Shown here: piece after piece, positions 1 through 7,737 of the stretch
Layout of the letters: every line of letters starts with the position of its first letter
How positions within the stretch are numbered: position 1 is the stretch's first letter
Source: Bacillus cereus group sp. RP43
GTDB lineage: Bacteria; Bacillota; Bacilli; Bacillales; Bacillaceae_G
Direction: 5' to 3'
Length of the DNA: 64,000 nt
NCBI RefSeq assembly: GCF_040459645.1
Contig: NZ_JARVHQ010000001.1
Location: 2,790,001-2,854,000 of the forward strand
The notes under the pieces: model-generated
Told to the model about the DNA's origin: nothing
Databases searched by the model: none
What the model saw: the letters and a program-made list of their open reading frames with translations, nothing else
Program-made: the position numbers and the translations under genes

Positions 1-1451
1 CCTGTAATAAGCAGACTATGAATGAAATATCCTTATACTCTGATATAAATGAAAATGAAATTTCATTCATAAACAAGAATAAACCTAAAAATGTAGTGAT
101 CAAAGACGAATTCATTCGATATTATCCAAAGAACGAAATTGCTTCACAAGTAATTGGGTATGTAGAAAATGACCTTAATTCTAAAAATGTACCTGTTGGT
201 AAAAGTGGGATTGAGTTTCAATATGAAAATGATTTAAAAGGAAAGCCAGGAAAAACTCTTATTTTTAAAATTAAAAATAAGAAATTCTTATGGAACATCC
301 AAACAGTACAAAAGGGAAAAGATGTCAGGCTAGCTATAGACTCTAAGTTACAGCAAAAAACAGAGGAAGCACTAAGATCTCAAATTAAGAAAGTACCTGA
401 TGCTAATGCTGGTTATGCAGTAGTAACCGATGTAAAAACTGGTGCAATTTTAACTATGGCCAACTCGGCAGTTTTTGATCCAAATATATTACATACACAT
501 GTATTATCTAAAAAAGAAAACATTAAATCACTTTCGCAAAATAAAGCAATTCAAAAATTAAAGTATGGGGAATCTTATGTAAATATGGCCTCTACTATAA
601 AGCCACTTACTATTTTAATTGGATTAAACGAAAAGCTTTTTCAACCTGAGGATACATATTTGGATAATGGTAGTTTTCAGTATGATAATCAAAATAACAT
701 TACTAATGCTCCTGGAACACCCACAGGTGAAATTACACCGAGTCAAGCTATCATTAATTCATCTAATACATTTATGACAGCAAAAGTAGCTCTCCCCTTA
801 TTCAACCGGAATAATGGGAATATAGAAAAAGTAGCAAATATATGGACAGATTATTTAAAGCAATTTGGCCTCCGCTCTAAAACTGGTATTGATTTACCCT
901 TTGAAGAAGACGGAGAATATGAATTTCATCCATCTAATAAGTTTGAAAATGGAATCTCTGCTTTATTAAATGCATCTTGGGGAGGAAATGAAGTACACAC
1001 CCCTCTTCAACTTGCTCAATATGCAGCAACTTTGGCAAGTAAAGGTGATAAATATAAACCTCAAATCGTAAGTGCTATTATTGGTCAGGACGGTAAGGAA
1101 ACAAAAAAGTTTAAACCAATCTTAGAAAGTTCAAATCGTTATCCTATGAAATTTTGGAGTGTCGTGCAAGGTGGGATGAGTCAAAATATACAGGAGATTA
1201 AAAACTTGCCCTTTGATGTCGCGGGTAAAACAGGGATAACTGGCTCTCCGAACGAGCAAGAAAGAATGATAAATCATTCTCTTTTCATTGCATATGCTCC
1301 TACCGAAGATCCAAAAATTGCTATTTCTGTCGTTATTCCTGGTAGTAATTCGGAAAAAAACATTGCTGCTCTCGTTACATCAGAAATTTTAAAGTCTTGG
1401 AATACACTTCAAAAGGAGGATAAAGATAAAGAGGAAGGTTCATTAAAGTGA
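1..1451 (+). CDS. Class B penicillin-binding protein, 5' end outside window
   Basis: This is the C-terminal part of a membrane-anchored D,D-transpeptidase that cross-links peptidoglycan. The frame is open to the left edge, so the true start lies outside; the first ATG is at 18. Counting from that ATG, residues 1-100 resemble the PBP dimerisation domain. The transpeptidase domain follows with the three catalytic motifs: SxxK as STIK at 192-195, SxN as SSN at 248-250, and KTG at 404-406. It converges on rsiP and shares a terminator with it. Known biology: in B. thuringiensis a PBP named PbpP senses beta-lactams for SigP. This gene or the MecA-like PBP at 3215 could be that sensor; I favour the latter. 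The membrane anchor cannot be seen. Confidence 0.9.
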   Translation, partial: CNKQTMNEISLYSDINENEISFINKNKPKNVVIKDEFIRYYPKNEIASQVIGYVENDLNSKNVPVGKSGIEFQYENDLKGKPGKTLIFKIKNKKFLWNIQTVQKGKDVRLAIDSKLQQKTEEALRSQIKKVPDANAGYAVVTDVKTGAILTMANSAVFDPNILHTHVLSKKENIKSLSQNKAIQKLKYGESYVNMASTIKPLTILIGLNEKLFQPEDTYLDNGSFQYDNQNNITNAPGTPTGEITPSQAIINSSNTFMTAKVALPLFNRNNGNIEKVANIWTDYLKQFGLRSKTGIDLPFEEDGEYEFHPSNKFENGISALLNASWGGNEVHTPLQLAQYAATLASKGDKYKPQIVSAIIGQDGKETKKFKPILESSNRYPMKFWSVVQGGMSQNIQEIKNLPFDVAGKTGITGSPNEQERMINHSLFIAYAPTEDPKIAISVVIPGSNSEKNIAALVTSEILKSWNTLQKEDKDKEEGSLK

Positions 1452-1463
1452 ACCTTCCTCTTT
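1428..1463. terminator. Bidirectional terminator shared by convergent PBP and rsiP
   Basis: Arms of 15 bp at 1428-1442 and 1449-1463 pair perfectly around a 6-nt loop, with A/T-rich flanks on both sides. The hairpin overlaps the last codons of both convergent genes: the PBP stop is at 1449-1451 and the anti-sigma stop at 1463-1465. Confidence 0.85.
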
Positions 1464-2296
1464 TACCATATAGATTCTATATTCGTTATTTTCCATATAC
1501 CTTCATGATTCTTTTCGAACATGAAAGAATATTTAATATCAGTTAAAACATACTTTTTTTGTACATATCCAGTAGTATTACCGTTAATAGTCGATATTTT
1601 TATATATCCATCATTTTGCACTTTTTCCGGGATCCAAGCTTTTACCATTTCATTAGATACTTCATATAAAACTTGTGATTCTCGTTGTGGTTCAGCTAAA
1701 ATTTTCGTTTTATTTCCAGTAACAGTTACATATATAAAATGTTCTTGCTTTGATTGATTACTTTCTGTCGATCCACTTGGCACTTTGTAGACTTTCTTCG
1801 TATCATTCACAAATTCTCCCCCCATTGTAAGAGCAACTTGCAACTCATGAAAAATATCTTCATCAAACTTCAATTCATCCTTCTTATAAGTCTTCCCTTT
1901 AAATAGAACTTCATCATTTAACACTCTATACAGGTCATTTTCATTTTTTGAATTTGTACTTCGATATAAATCATTCATAAATTGTTTTAATGATGGATCT
2001 TGAGCAGACTCATCTTTTGTTTTCGGCTTAATTTGAGTACTACTTTGTACCGGTGATTTATTATCATCAAGCCAAGGTTGTTGAACAATAAAAAATAACA
2101 TTGTACAAACAAAAACAACTACAATAGGCAATACTTTTTTACGAAATGGTCTCTTGTGTGTTACAGAATCTACTTCACTATTTTGGTATATCGATTGCTT
2201 TATTTTATAAATAAATTCCTCTTCATCTTTACGATGCTCCATCGGGCCGTTTTTTAATTTCCTATACCAGTCAGGGTTTTTTTTACTGTTCATCAT
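1463..2296 (-). CDS. rsiP: Membrane anti-sigma factor (RsiP-like) with SH3-like C-terminus
   Basis: The protein has 277 residues. About 50 basic, cytoplasmic residues would bind the sigma factor. One transmembrane helix follows at roughly 52-70, then about 200 extracytoplasmic residues that end in a segment resembling a bacterial SH3 domain (about 205-262, with a GYIKI...GYVQKKYV pattern). The start codon sits 6 nt after GGAGGG and overlaps the end of the sigma gene by 14 bp, so the two are translationally coupled. Known biology: RsiP holds SigP inactive and is cleaved when beta-lactams are present. The identification rests on topology, the sigma partner and the flanking PBPs. The name is inferred. 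Confidence 0.8.
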   Translation of the reverse strand: MMNSKKNPDWYRKLKNGPMEHRKDEEEFIYKIKQSIYQNSEVDSVTHKRPFRKKVLPIVVVFVCTMLFFIVQQPWLDDNKSPVQSSTQIKPKTKDESAQDPSLKQFMNDLYRSTNSKNENDLYRVLNDEVLFKGKTYKKDELKFDEDIFHELQVALTMGGEFVNDTKKVYKVPSGSTESNQSKQEHFIYVTVTGNKTKILAEPQRESQVLYEVSNEMVKAWIPEKVQNDGYIKISTINGNTTGYVQKKYVLTDIKYSFMFEKNHEGIWKITNIESIW

Positions 2297-2822
2297 TTCT
2301 ACCCTCCCCTATTAGTTTTGAAACCTTACTTCTCGCTCGGCTTAATCTAGATTTGACTGTTCCAATTGATACACCTAATGTTTCAGCCATTTCTTCATAA
2401 GATAATTCATATTTCGCGTCCAATATTAGTATTTCGCGGTGTTTTTTAGGTAGTTTTAATACAACCTCCCACACATCATTCATTTCCTCTTGATTAAAAA
2501 ATTCTTGTTCTGCCGATGGAGATTGCTTATCATCACTAAAAAATCCCACTAAAGATATCCTTTTAAAATAAGAGGATTTCAAATAGTTTATTGCCGTATT
2601 TCTTGTAATTTTTAATATCCACGTTTTAATAGATGACTCTTTTCGAAATGAATGCCAATGTTTAAAAACCTTTATAAATACATCTTGCGTGATGTCATCT
2701 GATAAGTGTGGATCTTTCGTAATAATAAATGAATAATTCCATACATCTTGCCAATAGTCTTTTATAACATAGTCAAGCTCATCATGATTACATTTTTCAA
2801 TAAACTTCTGTTCCATTTCCAC
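2283..2822 (-). CDS. sigP: ECF-type RNA polymerase sigma factor (SigP-like)
   Basis: The 179-residue length is typical of group IV sigma factors. Region 2 spans about residues 20-95, with the DDITQDVFIKVFKHW core and the RNTAINYLKS -10-recognition segment. Region 4 spans about 118-172, with the LPKKHREIL and YEEMAETLGVSIGTVKSRLSRAR helix-turn-helix. The gene begins an operon with its membrane anti-sigma factor. An upstream site matches the promoter shared with three envelope operons in this window (2882-2910), which suggests autoregulation. The flanking PBPs and the order of neighbours fit the SigP/RsiP beta-lactam-responsive pair of the B. cereus group. The family call is firm; the name sigP is a strong inference. 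Confidence 0.88.
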   Translation of the reverse strand: MEMEQKFIEKCNHDELDYVIKDYWQDVWNYSFIITKDPHLSDDITQDVFIKVFKHWHSFRKESSIKTWILKITRNTAINYLKSSYFKRISLVGFFSDDKQSPSAEQEFFNQEEMNDVWEVVLKLPKKHREILILDAKYELSYEEMAETLGVSIGTVKSRLSRARSKVSKLIGEGRNDEQ

Positions 2823-2881
2823 ACCTCAAACTTATTTGAATAAACATAAAACTGCCCTCACTTTTAATATGGTTTCAATAT

Positions 2882-2910
2882 ATAGACATGATACAAGTTT
2901 CATTTGTTCC
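2882..2910 (-). promoter_or_regulatory. Predicted ECF promoter P1 of sigP-rsiP
   Basis: On the minus strand, GGAAC (2906-2910) and TGTCTA (2883-2888) are separated by 17 nt. The same layout occurs at 5255-5283, 17229-17257 and 24518-24546. The -10 element ends about 60 nt before the sigP start. Confidence 0.7.
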
Positions 2911-3084
2911 ATTGTTTATCTTTTTTTTGATAAAAGAATCCTCCTGAAAAATGTAAAGGTATGCAATACATTTCATTACATAATCACCTTTACATCCTCT
3001 TCGATGACAGACTCTATATTCAGCCCGTACTTGCAAATAATGAAAATGATGCCATATCAACTTTCTAGAGCCACAATAACATAG

Positions 3085-3117
3085 AAAAAGCATTCTCAAT
3101 TAGGGAGAATGCTTTTT
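3085..3117. terminator. Terminator downstream of the MecA-like PBP gene
   Basis: Arms of 13 bp at 3085-3097 and 3105-3117 pair perfectly, with T-runs on both strands. It lies about 100 nt beyond the stop of the minus-strand gene at 3215. Confidence 0.8.
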
Positions 3118-3159
3118 TTAAAACTTAATTATTCTTTGTTTTGCCCAATTTATACCATT
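3118..3159 (-). pseudogene. Tiny C-terminal remnant of a membrane acyltransferase
   Basis: On the minus strand this reads NGINWAKQRIIKF followed by a stop. It matches the end of the acyltransferase at 13167-14276, which has CINWAKQRTINF, and the DNA of the two ends is also visibly similar. Upstream the frame closes at once, so only about 13 codons survive. I infer debris of a paralogue. Confidence 0.45.
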
Positions 3160-3214
3160 GAGTTAAGCATACATATAATAAATTTAGTAAAAGATTTTAC
3201 CTTATACTTAAGTG

Positions 3215-5182
3215 TTATTTCTGAAAAATATGTTTTACTTTTTCGCCGGGAACATTACTCCCCCCTCTTCCTTTTACATCTTCAATCATCATGGTAACAA
3301 TCATGTCTGGCGCATTTGCATCAAAAGCTGCAAACCATCCAAGTTCTTTTCCGTCTGCTTCTTTCGACTCTTTCAGCTCTGCTGTACCGGTTTTACCAGC
3401 AAGAGTTATACCATCAACCTTAGCAATTCTCCCCGCGCCATCAGGGTCATTAATGACTTTTATTAATGCACTTTTTAATATCTCTTGATTCTTTTTAGAA
3501 ACCACATTTTCTTTCCAATTCTCCGCTACTTTGGCTTCTTTTAAAAGATGAGGCGATGGAATATTCCCTTCATTCACAATCGGTGCATATGTTAATGCTA
3601 AATGAAGTGGTGTCATTAATACTTGTCCTTGTCCATATCCCGTATCTGCTAGTTGAATATCGTTTTTTATCCCATCTTTTGCAATTGTTGAAATAGGAAA
3701 TTCGTATTCGATTGGTAGTTTTTCATGAAATCCGTATTTCTTAAATTCATTTACATACTGATCTTTCCCCATTTTCAAAGCTTGTTGAGCAAAATAAATA
3801 TTATCAGAGTACTTCATTGCCTTATCAAAATCAATTGGACTAGCTTCCTTCACACGTGTTACATAATAATTTCCCCACGATGAATCTTTTGTCCATTTTA
3901 ATCCTTGAATTTTAAATTCTTCTTTAGGATTTATTGTTTTCGTTTCCAAACCAATTGCACCTGTAATCGTTTTAAATACAGAACCTGGTACAAATGCTTG
4001 TGTGAAACGATTCGTCATTGGCAGTTTCGAGTCGTTATTCCATGCTTCTCGTTGGGCTTTTGATGCTCCTCTAACTATCGTATTTGGATTATAAGCAGGG
4101 CTACTTACAAGTGCAATTGTTTCACCCGTTTTAGGATTGACCGCTGCACTAGATCCTGCTTCATTTTTCATCTCATTAAAGATTTTTTCTTGAATTGCAG
4201 CATCAATTGTTAACGTAACATTTTCCCCTTCTTTTGCTTCTTTTTTTGCTAAGTTTTTAATCTCTTTCCCGTTCTCATCTTCCATAAATACGCGTCCACC
4301 CTTTTCACCACGCAATTTATTCTCTAATACTTTCTCTAAACCTGTCTTACCCACTAAATCATCTGCTTGATAACCTTTTTTTTGAAGCGATTTTAACTCC
4401 TCTGCATTTACCTTTCCTATATATCCCGTTAAGTGTGCCGCTGCTTCTCCTAATGGATACGTACGAATATTTACTGGGCGAGATGAAACTCCTTCTAATT
4501 CAATATAATCATTCTGTCTGGTTCCCTCTTTTAAAATACCAATTGGTACAAGGGAATCTGGTTTTATCCATTTCGCTGCGAGCTTCTGATCGACCTCTTC
4601 TGTAGACATATCAAGTAATTGTGCTACTATTTCTTTCGTTTGCGCTGCCGTTTCACCTAGTTTCTCTGGAATAATTCCAACCTCAGACGCTTTACCATTC
4701 GTTGCAAGCCCTTTTCCATTTCGATCATATATTTCTCCGCGTTTTCCTTGCTCTGTTTGCATACGTACTTTGTAATCTTTTTTCATACCTGGGAAAATGA
4801 AGTCTGGTGTCCAATCTATTTTCCAAGATTCCTTATCTTTCACGAGTTTTGCTTCATGGATGAATGAAACTGTTCCTCCATCCGTATCCATTTTAACTTC
4901 AAAAAGAAAACGTTCTTTATCTTTAGTATTCTCTTCTTTCGTTTTAATTTTTAAATTCTCAACTCCAATACCTTCATAGATTTTTTCATATTTCTCTGTG
5001 AAATCCTTTTTAGAAATCGTTTTTTTTGCATGTTCTGATAAACGATCATACATATCTGCAAATTTTTTATCATTCCATAAATTGATATATTCTTCAAATG
5101 CTTGTTTTGGCGGTTCGTTTTTATTACATCCTACCAACATAACTCCAAAACAAAAGAAAAACAGCATCCATAATTTTTTCAA
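3215..5182 (-). CDS. MecA-like lipoprotein PBP (PBP3/PbpC family)
   Basis: This 655-residue protein has the architecture of S. aureus MecA and B. subtilis PBP3. A lipoprotein signal ends at Cys19 (LVGC). An NTF2-like MecA_N domain spans about 26-140, a PBP dimerisation domain about 150-310, and a transpeptidase domain about 345-655 with SVFK near 402, SDN near 460 and KTG near 596. These positions almost coincide with those of MecA. The start is TTG at 5182, nine nt after AAAGGAG. It has its own predicted ECF promoter at 5255-5283. Such proteins are often low-affinity transpeptidases. It is my best candidate for PbpP, the PBP reported to sense beta-lactams for SigP. The family is certain; the sensor role is inferred from recall and position. 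Confidence 0.92.
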   Translation of the reverse strand: MKKLWMLFFFCFGVMLVGCNKNEPPKQAFEEYINLWNDKKFADMYDRLSEHAKKTISKKDFTEKYEKIYEGIGVENLKIKTKEENTKDKERFLFEVKMDTDGGTVSFIHEAKLVKDKESWKIDWTPDFIFPGMKKDYKVRMQTEQGKRGEIYDRNGKGLATNGKASEVGIIPEKLGETAAQTKEIVAQLLDMSTEEVDQKLAAKWIKPDSLVPIGILKEGTRQNDYIELEGVSSRPVNIRTYPLGEAAAHLTGYIGKVNAEELKSLQKKGYQADDLVGKTGLEKVLENKLRGEKGGRVFMEDENGKEIKNLAKKEAKEGENVTLTIDAAIQEKIFNEMKNEAGSSAAVNPKTGETIALVSSPAYNPNTIVRGASKAQREAWNNDSKLPMTNRFTQAFVPGSVFKTITGAIGLETKTINPKEEFKIQGLKWTKDSSWGNYYVTRVKEASPIDFDKAMKYSDNIYFAQQALKMGKDQYVNEFKKYGFHEKLPIEYEFPISTIAKDGIKNDIQLADTGYGQGQVLMTPLHLALTYAPIVNEGNIPSPHLLKEAKVAENWKENVVSKKNQEILKSALIKVINDPDGAGRIAKVDGITLAGKTGTAELKESKEADGKELGWFAAFDANAPDMIVTMMIEDVKGRGGSNVPGEKVKHIFQK

Positions 5183-5254
5183 TTCAATCTACTCCTTTAG
5201 TTATAAATGATTGTTCCTTTCTTAAAATATTAAATAAAAATGTTTTAACGCTTA

Positions 5255-5283
5255 ATAGACAGTATAAGTAATGAAATAGTTCC
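5255..5283 (-). promoter_or_regulatory. Predicted ECF promoter P2 of the MecA-like PBP gene
   Basis: GGAAC at 5279-5283 and TGTCTA at 5256-5261 on the minus strand, with a 17-nt spacer, about 73 nt before the TTG start. It shares TATTAAG after the -10 element with the copy at 17229. Confidence 0.7.
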
Positions 5284-5342
5284 ACATTTGCAAAAAGAAT
5301 TAACTTTATTGTTAAGCTGCATTCAAAAAGGGAAGATTTTAA

Positions 5343-5513
5343 GATTCTTACAAACGAAAGAAGCGAATATATTTAGCGAACATTATCATTATTAGTGTTG
5401 CTTTGACAATTTTATTTCAGTTACTAATACTACTTCTTTAGTTGAAAGAGGTAGTATTTTTGATCATAATGGTAATGGTTCGATCTCATCCAAAGTATTT
5501 TCACAGAAAAAAG
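5343..5513 (+). pseudogene. Decayed N-terminus of a class B PBP, cut by an IS6 relic
   Basis: One plus frame gives DSYKRKKRIYLANIIIISVA..., a basic cytoplasmic tail followed by a membrane helix. After a frameshift near 5410 the next frame gives SLVERGSIFDHNGNG, which matches the RGxIxDRNG motif at the start of class B PBP ectodomains. The reading breaks exactly where the IS6-like terminal repeat begins at 5514. I infer a PBP gene destroyed by frameshift and insertion or deletion. Only about 55 codons remain and there is no clear start. Confidence 0.5.
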
Positions 5514-5603
5514 GGTTCTGGTGCAAACACTCCACAACGTTTGTAAGTAACCTTCTAGACTTGGACATACTGATACTAGTACTCTAAAAAAGGACGTAAT
5601 CAG
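5514..5603 (+). mobile_element. Left-end relic of an IS6/IS240-type insertion sequence
   Basis: GGTTCTGGTGCAAA at 5514-5527 has the form of an IS6-family terminal repeat, and its exact reverse complement occurs at 10214-10227. At 5559-5603 lies a 45-bp leader nearly identical to 10076-10119, where it directly precedes an IS240-like transposase start. Here the start codon and all of the transposase are gone. Confidence 0.65.
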
Positions 5604-5774
5604 CCTGGACTAATCTTATTAACAGTAAGATGGTACCTGCCGTACAATTTAAGCTTTCGAAGAAAATGGGTAAATTGCGATAAATTCAATAATATAAAGG
5701 TTTCAAATGTGAACTGATATTTAATAGTTTACATCGAGATTTATTTCATTCATCAAGGTTTGCTTTAGTAAATG

Positions 5775-5815
5775 AAAAGGATAGTTAGCCCTCATAATGG
5801 ACTAACTATCCTTTT
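5775..5815. terminator. Strong bidirectional hairpin terminator, orphan
   Basis: Perfect 14-bp arms at 5775-5788 and 5802-5815, with A- and T-runs on either side. No intact gene ends here, so it is probably left over from a lost gene. Confidence 0.75.
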
Positions 5816-5827
5816 ATTATTTTTTTC

Positions 5828-5858
5828 TTGACTTAGAGTTCACTCTAACCATTATAAT
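5828..5858 (+). promoter_or_regulatory. MerR-type promoter with 19-bp spacer and perfect dyad
   Basis: TTGACT (5828-5833) and TATAAT (5853-5858) are 19 bp apart, the overlong spacing typical of MerR-activated promoters. A perfect 7-bp dyad, TTAGAGT-TC-ACTCTAA (5833-5848), sits in the spacer. No intact gene follows. An AGGAGGG and a 29-codon open stretch without a start (5919-6005) suggest that the target gene has decayed. Confidence 0.65.
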
Positions 5859-6191
5859 CAACTCATAGTTCATTCACGATAAAATCAATTGGATAAAATT
5901 CAGGAGGGATCGGAAAAGCTAAAATCAAAAGTGGCTGACATTAACGCAGACCTGGATGTTGTTATTCGAACTTTCGATTTATCTGTTACTACAATTGTAC
6001 GTTAAGTTACTATTTAAATAAAAACCACCGATTTCCTGTACGTTAAGAAGTCAGTAATTCTTGTTATTTTTTCCTTATTTCGTTTTCTCTTAATAGTCGT
6101 AAATCTTCTATAATATATTTAGTGCATATAAAAGAGACGGAACCATAAAATCAGCAAATTAGAAAATAAAACAGGATGGGAGTCAGTTATT

Positions 6192-6689
6192 ATGGAACAA
6201 TCAAATAAAGCGTTTAGCGAGGCATTAGTAAAATCGTTAAGAGGAGAACGCGGACATCTTCCCATCAAGAATGCTTTGTCGGATATAGACGTGGCGCTTG
6301 CGGGAAAACGCAGAGAGGAACTGCCTTATTCTATTTATCAATTAGTGAAACACATGACCTACTGGCAAGATTTTCTCTTATTATCCGCTCAGGGGAAGAA
6401 GCCTGCATTGCCTGTCCATGTAAAAGAGAGCTGGCCTGAAGAAAAATGTCCTGGCAGTGAGGAAGAGTGGCAACAGATTATTCAGTATTTTCTTCAGGGG
6501 ATTGAACAGGCATGCGCGATTGCCCAAACTGTTCAATTGGACAAAACATTGGAAGAATGGCCTGGTGAAACCCCGGGCGGTGTTCTACGCAATATTGCAT
6601 CTCACAACTCCTACCATTTAGGAGAAATTGTGCTGATTCGCAGATTATTTAGTGCTTGGCCACCGCCAACAGGCGGATATCCGGCCTAA
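6192..6689 (+). CDS. DinB/YfiT-like four-helix protein
   Basis: This 165-residue protein resembles the DinB superfamily, four-helix bundles that usually bind a metal through three histidines and often act as thiol-dependent transferases. Candidate ligands are the His of QLVKHMTYW near residue 54 and the two His of SHNSYHLGEI near 137-142. A GGATGGGAG ribosome site precedes the ATG. By eye its base composition is clearly richer in G and C than the surrounding AT-rich DNA. It also lies between two IS relics, so recent acquisition is likely. The substrate is unknown. Confidence 0.8.
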   Translation: MEQSNKAFSEALVKSLRGERGHLPIKNALSDIDVALAGKRREELPYSIYQLVKHMTYWQDFLLLSAQGKKPALPVHVKESWPEEKCPGSEEEWQQIIQYFLQGIEQACAIAQTVQLDKTLEEWPGETPGGVLRNIASHNSYHLGEIVLIRRLFSAWPPPTGGYPA

Positions 6690-6879
6690 ACAAAGAAAGG
6701 GTTCCAACCCATGCCCATTAACTTAAGATTTTGAATTACCCCCAAAACGAAATTTTTACCACTTTACAGTTATTTATGAGAATTAAATTCATTTTTTTCA
6801 TTACTGGGGAACAACCATTTTTTTAACTTGATGGAGAAAGGGTACAAAAACAAAAATTTCATCTCCGAAAAAAATAAAA

Positions 6880-6915
6880 AAAACGATTGCTTGGATCCTA
6901 AGAGGCAATCGTTTT
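6880..6915 (+). terminator. Hairpin terminator after the dinB-like gene
   Basis: Arms AAAACGATTGC (6880-6890) and GCAATCGTTTT (6905-6915), followed by T-rich sequence. Confidence 0.7.
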
Positions 6916-7144
6916 TTCTTTTTAAGCTGTTTGTAATGACCAATTACAGGTTTAAAATATTATTTAGTGTTATTTCTGTTTTCCAAAACCTTCTCCATAT
7001 TATTAGTCGCCCATTCCTTCACTAATAGGATAATTGGACATAGTGACTCTCCAAGTTTTGTTAATAAAATATCAACCATCTTTCTCATACAATCTTGCAT
7101 ACTACAACTTTCTAATATAACGGATCCAATTCTTTCACAAAAAC

Positions 7145-7176
7145 AAAAAACTGCTGGAATACCTCAACAGTTTTTT
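7145..7176. terminator. Hairpin with A/T tails
   Basis: Arms AAAAAACTG (7145-7153) and CAGTTTTTT (7168-7176). It could end transcription in either direction; the gene served is not clear. Confidence 0.5.
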
Positions 7177-7737
7177 AATCGTTAAAACTAATCTGTCTTG
7201 TAGCATAATACATTTTGAAAAAATATGAACTTCCTTAAGGGATTTTCATCAGCTGCTATTCATTTCCTATTATGTAAGTCATAGCACTGATCATAGTTAT
7301 GGAAACTAAAGTAAGAAAGCAATATTACAATGAAATCGTGACATTCTGTTGAATACTTTTTCGTTTTCAAATAAAATAAACTAATAAAAATTTTTAATTT
7401 TCACTTTGTAATTTGATAAATTTCATGTTAATATAGCGAAGGCTATGAAATATCTGTCGCCATCCATACTTATTTTCCAGAATATTCACTCCTTAAAAAG
7501 TATAATTATTCTAAAAATTGCATCATCCGTCACCTATACAAGGGCTACTTTCAATTTGTAATGCACATAACTAAAAATAGCTTTTTTAATAGATAATTTT
7601 TCTATCTTCCTCATCGGTTCTAATATACATAGTAAAAGATCACTTTTCAAATACCCTTCCCTTTCTTTTTAAAGATAGAAAATCTAAATTAAATTCATTC
7701 ATAATACTACATACAAACTAGCAGAGAGGCATAAACT

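Larger units (their letters stand above)
6690..7737. other. Intergenic region with two hairpins and no clear gene
   Basis: About 1 kb of AT-rich DNA separates dinB and the histidine kinase. It holds two terminator-like hairpins (6880-6915 and 7145-7176). A minus-strand open stretch of about 67 codons at 6960-7163 has no good start. I see no recognisable product in it. Confidence 0.5.

Noticed and set aside
6960..7163. Minus-strand open stretch ending ...KVLENRNNTK
   Set aside because: No start or ribosome site at its beginning and no recognised family; noted only as possible debris.
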